64,000 nucleotides of DNA from Phormidesmis priestleyi Ana (lineage in GTDB: Bacteria; Cyanobacteriota; Cyanobacteriia; Phormidesmidales; Phormidesmidaceae), in the NCBI GenBank assembly GCA_001314865.1, contig LJZR01000027.1, positions 1 to 64,000 of the forward strand, read 5' to 3'. A program made the position numbers and the translations under genes. Of this stretch, positions 47,180-57,494 are shown one piece after another. How positions within the stretch are numbered: position 1 is the stretch's first letter; each line of letters opens with the position of its first letter. The notes under the pieces are model-generated. The model did no database searches and was not told the origin of the DNA. It was given only the letters and a program-made list of their open reading frames with translations.

Positions 47180-49429
47180 CTATGGATCTAGATTCGCAAT
47201 TTTTGCAGCGATTTCAGGATTATATAGACGCAAGTAGTTCCAATAGCCCCCAAACACGGCGCTAATGTAGCCTTTGGTTTCAGGATAGGGAATTTTTTCG
47301 ACAAATTCGTCGGCGTTGCTAAAGCCGCCTTCTTGAATCCATTCATCTACTGCGCCAGGGCCTGCATTGTAGCTAGCAACGGCGAATAGCGAGTTGTCTT
47401 GAAACTGCTCGTGGGTGAAGTCTAAAAACCAGGTGCCAAATTTAACGTTGTCTTCGGGCTGAGTCAGGCTGTAGTTTGTAATGCTTGTTTGCTCGCTAAT
47501 CCAAGTGGCGGTTTCTGGCATGACCTGCATCAGGCCGACGGCTCCAACGACAGACTCAATTTGCGGCTGAAACCTAGATTCTTGGCGCACTAGGCCAGTG
47601 ACGAGGAGTGGGTTGAGCTGTCGTGCTTGAGCCCAGTTTTTGATAATGTCTGAGAAAGGAAAGGGATAAATGGCCTGCCAGTATTCTGGATTTTTCCGTA
47701 GCTGTTGGTATTCTTGCTTTTCATTTGGAAGATCTCGCCACGAAAGGCTAGAGACCATGAAGATGCCGTTGAGATTGTCGCCAACGCCTAGGCGTAAAAT
47801 GCCGTCGGTAAACTGCTCTGACATGGTTGGCTGCTGCGGATTGTCAAATTCGGTTTGCCAGTGTGCCCAGGCATCTGTGTTTTGGCCGAGCAGGTATAGC
47901 TCTTGGAGGGTGGCCGAGCCTGTGGGTAGGGGCGATCGCCTTGGCGGAATTGCAATACTGGGTGTAAAGGTGCGTACCGTATCAAAATCGCCGACTTCCC
48001 AGTTTAAATAAACGGCGCTGCGCCAGGCATAGTAAGTCTCTGAATGGTTGCGAATAACCTGTTCAAAAGATCGGCTCGCCAGATCTGGCTGATTTTGCTT
48101 CAGTGCCCATTTGCCGAGTAAAAAGCCCGCTTCGGCGGCGTTGTCATTGTCAGGGGCGGCGTCGATTAGCTGCTGTGCCCAATTGATTGCTGCTGAGTAA
48201 TTGCCCTGTTGGGCGCTGGTTTTTGCCTGTTGAAGTCGAATTTCGGCTGCCGCATTTGAGTCGGAATACTGAGAGAGGATAGAGGCTCGGGCCTGCTTTG
48301 CAGAGTCAGGGCTCTGAAGCGCTTCTAGGAGATCGGCCCGTTTGGCTAGGGCGGCGGCGGCCTGGTCGGGGAAACGATTAATGACCTGATCGAGTGTCGC
48401 TAAGGCGGCGGGTTTGGGCAGCAGGTCGGCTAGGTTCATGAGGCCATCAGCTGCTTCAGGTGTGTCTGGAAAGGTTTGGCTGAGGGTTTGATAGGTCGCG
48501 ATCGCCTCTACAGTTTTGCCGTCACGTTCCTGGCCTCTACCGGCCCAATATAGATTAGTTGGACTAGCGGGCGCTTTGGCATATGCGCTTCCTGCTTGAA
48601 TGTAGTTTTGAGTTTCCCGGTAGCCAAACCCGATTGCTTCCCAGTCTTCAGGGGTTAGCGAGCTACTGTACTGGCTGACCAGCCGGTTGAGGGTAGAGAC
48701 ATAGTCGGGATGATGAATGCCGTGGTAGGCCACTAACTTAAGTAGTCTGAGCTCTTCATCAGCGGTGGATTCTGCGCTAGCTGCGCCCGCTGTCGTCGCG
48801 GTGTTTTTTTCAAGCTTTGCTAAGGCAACTTCTATACTGCGCGGGTGGCTTGGCTGCGTGGTCAGCAAGGTTGCTTGGTAGGTGGCCCCCTCTGGGTTGT
48901 TTTGCGCTATGAGCTGCTGGCTGAGTTGATAGAGGGCTTCAGCCGCCGCAGGGCTATCGGCATAGGTGCTGGCAAGCTGTTTCCAAGTGGCCTGAGCGGC
49001 GGCTTGCTGACCCGCAGCGGCTTGGGCTTGGCCCCTTTTGAGCAGTATGTAAGGTGCTAGCAGGTCGTAGCGGTTCTCTAAGCCTTCGAGCAGGGGCAGG
49101 GCGCTACCCGCTTTGCCTTGAGCAATCAGGTCGGCGGCGAGCATGTATTGAGCGCGATCGCGCTCTAGCCCGTCTGATCGTTGGGCGATCGCCACTAGGG
49201 CTTCGCTGCGTGCCGCTGGCTGCTGCTTTGTCAGACTCAGCACCATTGATTGATTTACAGCCTGAGGTGATTGCTCCGCTGTGCTATCTGGATTGATTGC
49301 AGAGGTGGGGTTGAAAGTATCCGTGTTTTTGAGCAAGGCCACGAGTAGCCCAACTGCCAGCCCGACCGATAGGGTGCTGACGCCGACGAGCGCGATGAGA
49401 GATCGCTTATTTTTGAGCGTTTTCAACAT
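47180..49429 (-). CDS. slt: Soluble lytic murein transglycosylase (Slt, TPR-like superhelix + SLT domain)
   Basis: ARQLNPLLVTGLVRQESRFQPQIESVVGAVGLMQVMPETATWI. Confidence 0.93.
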   Translation of the reverse strand: MLKTLKNKRSLIALVGVSTLSVGLAVGLLVALLKNTDTFNPTSAINPDSTAEQSPQAVNQSMVLSLTKQQPAARSEALVAIAQRSDGLERDRAQYMLAADLIAQGKAGSALPLLEGLENRYDLLAPYILLKRGQAQAAAGQQAAAQATWKQLASTYADSPAAAEALYQLSQQLIAQNNPEGATYQATLLTTQPSHPRSIEVALAKLEKNTATTAGAASAESTADEELRLLKLVAYHGIHHPDYVSTLNRLVSQYSSSLTPEDWEAIGFGYRETQNYIQAGSAYAKAPASPTNLYWAGRGQERDGKTVEAIATYQTLSQTFPDTPEAADGLMNLADLLPKPAALATLDQVINRFPDQAAAALAKRADLLEALQSPDSAKQARASILSQYSDSNAAAEIRLQQAKTSAQQGNYSAAINWAQQLIDAAPDNDNAAEAGFLLGKWALKQNQPDLASRSFEQVIRNHSETYYAWRSAVYLNWEVGDFDTVRTFTPSIAIPPRRSPLPTGSATLQELYLLGQNTDAWAHWQTEFDNPQQPTMSEQFTDGILRLGVGDNLNGIFMVSSLSWRDLPNEKQEYQQLRKNPEYWQAIYPFPFSDIIKNWAQARQLNPLLVTGLVRQESRFQPQIESVVGAVGLMQVMPETATWISEQTSITNYSLTQPEDNVKFGTWFLDFTHEQFQDNSLFAVASYNAGPGAVDEWIQEGGFSNADEFVEKIPYPETKGYISAVFGGYWNYLRLYNPEIAAKIANLDP

Positions 49430-49722
49430 ATTCGCAAGTGAGAGACGTCCGTAGCGCTATCGATTGAATCAACCTTTTTGTATACGTTCTCTGAAGTTTT
49501 AACAGATAAACCGTAATAACGGTGAGGTTGAAGTTGCCAGATGACCTCTGTATAAAATGTATGAAAAGAAAATTGCTTTATAAAACGCCGCGTCCATGCC
49601 CCCAAAGCGCCTGGGCAAAGCCCCAAAAGCGCCTGGGCAACTAAAAATAGGCGAGTCATGAAAAAACGGTGAAATCAGTAGATACTATAGAACGGGAATT
49701 TATAAACGCGAAGAACTAGGGA

Positions 49723-51201
49723 ATGGATTTTATAGCGTCGGATCAATCTTGTCTAAACTGGTCAGGAGACTGCCTAGTGATCGGACTTTTAGAAGAGTCG
49801 CTGCCGCTAACCGGTATTTTGTCAGATCTAAACGACAAAGTGGCTGGTCTCCTACAAATCCTGATTGATGAAGAAGCGTTTGAGGGCAAGGTCGGTTCTA
49901 CCGCCATGACGCGCCTCGGCCCCGACTCCCCGGTTAAAAAAATTGCCATTGTAGGCTTAGGAAGCTCTGATGGCATGGCGTTAGAAGGCTTGCGTCGTGG
50001 GGCTGCTACGGCTGCTCGTCTAGCCAAAAGGGCTAAAAGTGCTTCTATGGCTATCAGTTTCCCGGTTTGGAATAACAACCAGGCGCTGACGGCTCAGGCG
50101 CTGAGCGAAGGCATTATTTTGGCGCTCAATCACGACACTCGCTTTAAATCCGAAAATAAAGCCCAAAAAGGGGTCAGTCTTGCTCACATACATCTGCTGT
50201 CCTTTGCTGGCGAAGAAGATGCGATCGCCCGTGCTCAGGTTATTTGCGAAGGTGTTGTGCTAGCCCGTGAGCTGGTTGCCGCGCCGCCCAATGTTGCCAC
50301 ACCCGATAAGCTTGCTGAAACCGCTACTGATATTGCTCGCGACTACGGCCTAGAGCTTAATATTTTAGAGCGTGAGCAATGCGAATCACTGGGGATGGGT
50401 GCTTACTTAGGCGTTGCGCAAGCGTCGGATTTGCCCCCTCGGTTCATTCATCTCATCTATAAGCCCGCTGGGACTGCCAAACGTAAGCTGGCTATTATCG
50501 GCAAGGGTCTGACCTTTGACTCAGGTGGGCTCAACCTCAAAATTGGTGGCTCGGGCATTGAGATGATGAAAATTGATATGGGCGGTGCAGCCGCGATGCT
50601 GGGTGCGGCTAAGGCGATCGCGCAGCTCAAGCCCGATGTAGAAGTCCACTTTATTAGCGCCGTCACCGAAAACATGATCAGTGGTCATGCCATGCGTCCG
50701 GGTGACATTCTCACTGCCTCCAATGGGAAAACCATTGAAGTGAACAATACCGATGCCGAAGGTCGCTTAACCCTGGCCGATGCGCTCGTCTATGCCGACA
50801 AGCTTGGTGTAGATGCCATGATTGACTTAGCCACGCTCACTGGCGCCTGTGTCGTTGCCTTGGGTGACGACATCGCCGCCTTATTTAGCCCTGATGAAGA
50901 GCTTTCCGAATCGCTGTCTAAAGCGGCTGAACTCTCCGGCGAAAAGCTCTGGCCAATGCCTATGGAGGACAAGTATTTTGAGGGTCTAAAGTCTGTCGTT
51001 GCCGATATGAAAAACACAGGCCCCCGAGCAGCTGGATCTATCACAGCGGCTTTGTTCCTCAAGCAGTTTGTGAAAAATACACGCTGGGCGCATTTGGATA
51101 TTGCTGGCCCGGTTTGGTCTGATAAAGAAAGTGGCTATAACAGTCCTGGGGCTACCGGCTATGGCGTAAGAATGCTGGTGCAGTGGGTGACTGGCAGTTA
51201 A
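49723..51201 (+). CDS. pepA: Leucyl aminopeptidase
   Basis: [37 protein letters not shown]. Confidence 0.96.
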   Translation: MDFIASDQSCLNWSGDCLVIGLLEESLPLTGILSDLNDKVAGLLQILIDEEAFEGKVGSTAMTRLGPDSPVKKIAIVGLGSSDGMALEGLRRGAATAARLAKRAKSASMAISFPVWNNNQALTAQALSEGIILALNHDTRFKSENKAQKGVSLAHIHLLSFAGEEDAIARAQVICEGVVLARELVAAPPNVATPDKLAETATDIARDYGLELNILEREQCESLGMGAYLGVAQASDLPPRFIHLIYKPAGTAKRKLAIIGKGLTFDSGGLNLKIGGSGIEMMKIDMGGAAAMLGAAKAIAQLKPDVEVHFISAVTENMISGHAMRPGDILTASNGKTIEVNNTDAEGRLTLADALVYADKLGVDAMIDLATLTGACVVALGDDIAALFSPDEELSESLSKAAELSGEKLWPMPMEDKYFEGLKSVVADMKNTGPRAAGSITAALFLKQFVKNTRWAHLDIAGPVWSDKESGYNSPGATGYGVRMLVQWVTGS

Positions 51202-51237
51202 TCTGGGCCGTCATGGCATTGAAGACGAAGCACAGTC

Positions 51238-51270
51238 AAAAGATCAGTCAAAATAACTGACTGATCTTTT
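51238..51270. terminator. Rho-independent terminator after pepA
   Basis: AAAAGATCAGTCA-aaataac-TGACTGATCTTTT, perfect 13-bp stem plus T-run. Confidence 0.88.
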
Positions 51271-51377
51271 TTGATACGTCGGATTTGTAGGAAATAGGGC
51301 ATGTATCTTTCTCTATGGCTTAAATTCTCCCGTTTGTTAAGGGAATTTTTGCGATTTATGTACCCTACTGACTGCTT

Positions 51378-51806
51378 GTGAAAAATACTTTAGAGACTAC
51401 CGCTTCTACGCCTAAAGAGGCTCAAAGGCTCCAGCCTTACCGAATCATCATTATCGGCTTGTCGGTTGCTTATGCTGTTTTCTTTTTACTGATGCTGTGG
51501 GCGGCTTACCGAAACCAGCTGCCGTTTGATTGGCTGGCCTCACGGCTTCCCTACTACGACAAGCTAGGGCATCTGATTCTTTACTGCATTCCCACTTATC
51601 TAGGTCACCGACTGTGCAAACACAAGCACTTTCAACTCGGCTGCCGACTGCCGGTGTTTCCAGTGCTCTTTATGTTGTTTACTATCGCTGAGGAGATCGT
51701 TCAGGGCCTTTCTCCTTATCGTACGCTGGATACGGTGGATATGGCCTGTAGTTTGATTGGTATTGGTATGGGCTATGGGCTCGCTCAACGCAGCGCTAAA
51801 AGTTAA
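51378..51806 (+). CDS. VanZ-like family protein
   Basis: YYDKLGHLILYCIPTYLGHRL; EEIVQGLSPYRTLDTVDMACSLIGIGMG. Confidence 0.82.
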   Translation: MKNTLETTASTPKEAQRLQPYRIIIIGLSVAYAVFFLLMLWAAYRNQLPFDWLASRLPYYDKLGHLILYCIPTYLGHRLCKHKHFQLGCRLPVFPVLFMLFTIAEEIVQGLSPYRTLDTVDMACSLIGIGMGYGLAQRSAKS

Positions 51807-54447
51807 ACCGTTTGGTGGCTGCTGATTGCCTGTCGGGGACGACATGCCGGTTGACGATTGCTTTGTTGCTTTCTTGTTGGGTGGCCATATCGACTGCGAT
51901 CGCAGCAATTTGCACATCTAAGCAGTGCATTGGTACCTGCATTTCAGTGGTGACTTCTAGGTCACCTAGCGCATCAGGAACTAAGTTGGTCAGCAGCAGG
52001 GGATCTATCACCACGCTACGGCTTTGCCGATCGACCATCCACAGCTTAATAAAAGGCTTATACATCGATGGCCGAGTTCTCACGGTTACGGCAATGGTTT
52101 CACCGGCTACCAAATCTCCCATTGGTACGCTAATTACCGGTAGTGCCATTTCAGGCAACTCTTCTGACGAGGCTGGCAGGTGATTGGGCTGACGGGTGAG
52201 CGGTGCGATCGCCTGTCGCGAGTTAGTTGGGGTAGTGTAGTTAGCTGAGGCAGTGTAGTTGGCTGAAGCAGCGTGCCGCTGTTGGCTTAGTCCTTGGGAA
52301 CTCCGCTGAGACAACTGACGATTCCGTCTGTTTTGTCCCGTAGATCTGCTTTGTCCCGTAGATCTGCTTTGTACTGGAGGCATGCTTTGTGCTGGAGGCA
52401 TGCTTTGTGCTGGGGGCATGCTCTGGGTTGTAGGTATGCTCTGCGCTGAGGGTGTTGTAGGTCGTGCGGCAGATATTTTGTCGTCGTAAATGACCACTTC
52501 GCCCTGAGAAAACTCAGCGGCCGCAGCAAGATCAGGCGACTGGCCTCGGCTGACACCAGCTTGTTTCATCCCTTCTGCAATCAATGCTGCTTCCTTGTGG
52601 CTTTCGTGTGTCAGCGTTGATAGCCGGTTCCAAAAGTGATCCTTTAGCTTTAACGACCGAAAGTCAACACTAGACTCTAGCTGCCGGGTTGATGGCCGCT
52701 GATCCATCTCTGATCGGTTAGCTGCTGGCCGAGCGGCTGGCGGAGAGCTAGCCGAGGCGGTTTCCAGATCGGGAGCGCTTTCTAGGTTGGGCGGTTGATA
52801 ATTCTCTGCTACTGGGGCTGAAAGGATATCTTTTGGCTGAGTCGCTTGCCCATTGGCCTTAAACGTTTGATGTTCTGGCAAAGCGCCTTCAATGCCAGGC
52901 GCTTCCAACGTATCCCAATCGGGCCTATCCGATCGCAAATCCTGGTCAATATCCTCTAGCACAGCGCTGATTTCATCGGCTTCTAAGTCGCCATCCTCAA
53001 TGCTGGTGCCTAAGAACTGAGCGGGGGCTGTTACCATGGGCGCACGCTCAATTGGCAGGCGGGGTTCTCTGGGCTCAGGCGATGATGCAACGAATGTGGA
53101 GCCTACCGATTCTGGATGTGCGGCGGCTGGGGCTGCGGCTACTGGCAAGGTGGGGGCTGCGCGATCGCTAGAACCATCACTCACGATAAGATTAGCAGCG
53201 GTATCGGCGCTGTAAGGACTCCCAAAGTTAGGCAGCTCTAGCTGGTCTGTAAGATTGTCTCGATCGGTAGATTCTTGCGAAAATCCGTTAACGTCTACTG
53301 GTTTGGGCCGATCTAGCTGAGGTGGGAGCACAACCCCAACGGCTGGTACAAAGGTGGTTTGAATTGGATTGAGAAACGGCACTGCCAGCTCCGGTTCACT
53401 GTTGGCGTAACCGTTTGAACGGCCTGATGCGGTCTCGCCTGACAACACAGAAATCTCTTCGTCAAAACTGCCCGGATCTTGATTGGCGATCGCATCTAGC
53501 AGTTGGTCAATGCCCGCTGTAATCGTAAATGCCGTAGAGGCCAAAATTTCCACTTTGTCGTTAGGATCTATCGCGGCGGTTCGCAACGAAACTTCTCCTA
53601 AAATGACTCGGGTGGTCACTTCCGCTGGCAGCTGTATCTGCACTTTGAAGTCAGCCGGTAGCCTGCTCAAGCTCAGGGGCCGATGCGCTTCCATAATCAC
53701 CTGCGCGGTTTCTGGATTTTGCAGGCGAATCCAGAGCTGACTGGTTTCTTCCTGCACGGTTTCGGTCAGAGAAGTGACCTTGCCCATAATGCTCATAGGC
53801 TGACTATGGTGTGCCAGGTATGCCTGCTGCCTGAGCACAACGCGATAGTCCAAGGCCTGGGCGGCGGCTGAATCGCCAAGGTCGGTGTTGGTGAGTCCCT
53901 GGTTCTGTCGTTGGGTTTCGAGTTCGGCCTGGGCCTGAATTAAAGGCAAATCGGGATTGACATGAACAGCGGATGAGTCTGTCTGAGGTGGGCGATCGCC
54001 CTCAACCATCTCACTGACAACCGAGTCTGAATCGTCAGGTACTGGCCATTCTGCTGACCAGTCTTCATCAGTATGGGCAAACACCTGAAGCTGCACGCTG
54101 TAGCACCAGTCAGCGTCTTGTGGCAGATCTGCCGAACTGTTTGCCGAACTATCTGCTGATTGAATACTGCTGCAATTGAGCGCCCACTGCCCCGGCTTAA
54201 GATGCACAAACGGCATCACCACGACTAAGCCTGCCTCATTGGTTTGGCCGATCCGCTTACGAATGCGCTTGCGCGGCGGTAGCTCATCGGTAATGAGCTG
54301 ACTCACCTGAATCTCCATTGGTGTATTGGCGCGGTCAGTATGCGCAACCACTCGATAGCGGCCTTCTAAAATTTCTACCTGTTCCGTTTCTAGCGGCAGC
54401 CAGGTTTGATCGCCTTCTTTTTGGATCAGAAATTCCCAATATTTCAT
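51796..54447 (-). CDS. Large multidomain hypothetical protein with long disordered, repeat-containing region
   Basis: 883-aa ORF; ordered N- and C-terminal regions, Pro/Ser/Gln-rich middle; 3' overlap of 11 bp with the VanZ gene. Confidence 0.85.
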   Translation of the reverse strand: MKYWEFLIQKEGDQTWLPLETEQVEILEGRYRVVAHTDRANTPMEIQVSQLITDELPPRKRIRKRIGQTNEAGLVVVMPFVHLKPGQWALNCSSIQSADSSANSSADLPQDADWCYSVQLQVFAHTDEDWSAEWPVPDDSDSVVSEMVEGDRPPQTDSSAVHVNPDLPLIQAQAELETQRQNQGLTNTDLGDSAAAQALDYRVVLRQQAYLAHHSQPMSIMGKVTSLTETVQEETSQLWIRLQNPETAQVIMEAHRPLSLSRLPADFKVQIQLPAEVTTRVILGEVSLRTAAIDPNDKVEILASTAFTITAGIDQLLDAIANQDPGSFDEEISVLSGETASGRSNGYANSEPELAVPFLNPIQTTFVPAVGVVLPPQLDRPKPVDVNGFSQESTDRDNLTDQLELPNFGSPYSADTAANLIVSDGSSDRAAPTLPVAAAPAAAHPESVGSTFVASSPEPREPRLPIERAPMVTAPAQFLGTSIEDGDLEADEISAVLEDIDQDLRSDRPDWDTLEAPGIEGALPEHQTFKANGQATQPKDILSAPVAENYQPPNLESAPDLETASASSPPAARPAANRSEMDQRPSTRQLESSVDFRSLKLKDHFWNRLSTLTHESHKEAALIAEGMKQAGVSRGQSPDLAAAAEFSQGEVVIYDDKISAARPTTPSAQSIPTTQSMPPAQSMPPAQSMPPVQSRSTGQSRSTGQNRRNRQLSQRSSQGLSQQRHAASANYTASANYTTPTNSRQAIAPLTRQPNHLPASSEELPEMALPVISVPMGDLVAGETIAVTVRTRPSMYKPFIKLWMVDRQSRSVVIDPLLLTNLVPDALGDLEVTTEMQVPMHCLDVQIAAIAVDMATQQESNKAIVNRHVVPDRQSAATKRFNF
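52331..52452. repeat. 18-bp in-frame repeats (MPPAQS / RSTGQS)
   Basis: gcatgctttgtgctggag-like and tttgtcccgtagatctgc-like units in succession. Confidence 0.92.
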
Positions 54448-54635
54448 GTCGCTCGCTCAGATGCCTAAACAGGTTCCCAAATGTCACAGAATCATATATA
54501 GACAGCAGTATAGGGGAAATCGTAGCAGACGGATTTGACTCGGCAACATCTTTGGTAAAATCCATCCTTTTTGCTGCTCTTTTTGCCTCAAAACTACGGT
54601 GATTACTGAGGTTTGCTGTATTATTTATGCCGCTA

Positions 54636-54666
54636 CATACGACTGCAAGCAGTATGCAGTCGTATG
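54636..54666. terminator. Perfect hairpin between divergent/adjacent minus-strand genes, downstream of pgm
   Basis: CATACGACTGC-aagcagtat-GCAGTCGTATG. Confidence 0.65.
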
Positions 54667-54701
54667 CCTCAGGGTTTTTGTCCTGATGTAATCTCTTTGC
54701 C

Positions 54702-56345
<1,644 letters not shown>

Positions 56346-56423
56346 TTATCTAATGTAATTTCAATTTATGATCTCACACTCCTGCCCGTTGCCAATGCAT
56401 CGCTAGATTCAAGTTGTTTTATT

Positions 56424-57380
56424 TCAAGGCGTCTTGTATCTCAATATTTCGATGGCATCCCCTACTTGTAGCCGCATCAGCGTTTGATTTGCCGTTTGAG
56501 CCGCTGTTTGAGCCGCTGTTTGAGCCGCTGTTTGGCCTGCCGGTTGATCGGCCGGTTGATCGGCCCGTTGATCGGCCTCTATCTGAATGCAGTTTTGCCC
56601 AAACCAAATGCCTCGATTTTGGTAACGATAGGTTGCGAGCGTTTTTGTCGGTTCTTGGCCTTGAATGCCGGTGTGTGGATTTACTCCAGGGATGGAGCAG
56701 CGATCGCACAGTTTCGGCAATTCAAACACCCCTGCGCCGATTCGTATTTGCTGCCAGGTATCTTCCTCATGTGCCTCACGACAGCCCTTGACGACCAAAT
56801 TGGGCCGAAACCGCGCCATCGTCACCGCTGCCTCGCCTTTCTCTAATAGTCGCTGATTGAGGCCCGCCAAAGAAGCTTCTGAAATCAATAAATAGGGATA
56901 GGCATCGGCAAAGCTGACGAGCTGATCGTCGCCAAATCTGCCGTGATCGGTCGGCCTGTGCGAATGGTTGGGCATATACACCAGCTGACAATCAATGCCC
57001 ATAAACCGCGTGAACCACTGTTTGCTTTCGGTGCCAAGGGCGATCGCCTCACACCGATCGCCCCACACTTCTACCGTTACTTGCCTATGCGATTCACTCT
57101 CTGGTGATATCTCTGGTGATATCTTTGGTGATATCTCTAGTGGCACCGATAGCTCAGGCATGTCAGGTGCATTAATCGTCAACTGATCGCCAATCGCAAC
57201 TGAAATGAGCGCCATTTTAGGAAACTGACGCTGAGTCATAAACTTTCCACTGGCATTCACCACCATCCATCGGCGGTCGTATTGCAAACCGCGAGCCGTC
57301 ATCTGCCCTTCGCGGAGGGCAATGCCAGCTGCTGATTTAATCGGGTACACATGCAGTTCACTTAGCGTTAGTGCAGCCAT
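56424..57380 (-). CDS. MOSC domain-containing protein (MOSC_N + MOSC)
   Basis: LHVYPIKSAAGIALREGQMTARGLQYDRRWMVV; RFRPNLVVKGC; CDRCSIPGVNPHTG. Confidence 0.93.
   Translation of the reverse strand: MAALTLSELHVYPIKSAAGIALREGQMTARGLQYDRRWMVVNASGKFMTQRQFPKMALISVAIGDQLTINAPDMPELSVPLEISPKISPEISPESESHRQVTVEVWGDRCEAIALGTESKQWFTRFMGIDCQLVYMPNHSHRPTDHGRFGDDQLVSFADAYPYLLISEASLAGLNQRLLEKGEAAVTMARFRPNLVVKGCREAHEEDTWQQIRIGAGVFELPKLCDRCSIPGVNPHTGIQGQEPTKTLATYRYQNRGIWFGQNCIQIEADQRADQPADQPAGQTAAQTAAQTAAQTANQTLMRLQVGDAIEILRYKTP
56485..56580. repeat. 8 x 12-bp in-frame repeat in two subfamilies (tgagccgctgtt / tgatcggccggt)
   Basis: Encodes QRADQPADQPAGQTAAQTAAQTAAQTANQ inserted near the MOSC C-terminus. Confidence 0.95.
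57098..57145. repeat. 4 x 12-bp in-frame repeat tctctggtgata (ISPE/ISPK)
   Basis: Units at 57098, 57110, 57122, 57134. Confidence 0.93.
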
Positions 57381-57494
57381 GATCTCAATCTATCTCAATC
57401 TATTGATTCCAGCGTACTGCCCGTCTACTTCCAGCGTACAGAGATTCTTGCGCAAAGATGTTTTATCGCCCTTTGCGAATGAGAACCTTAGTCC

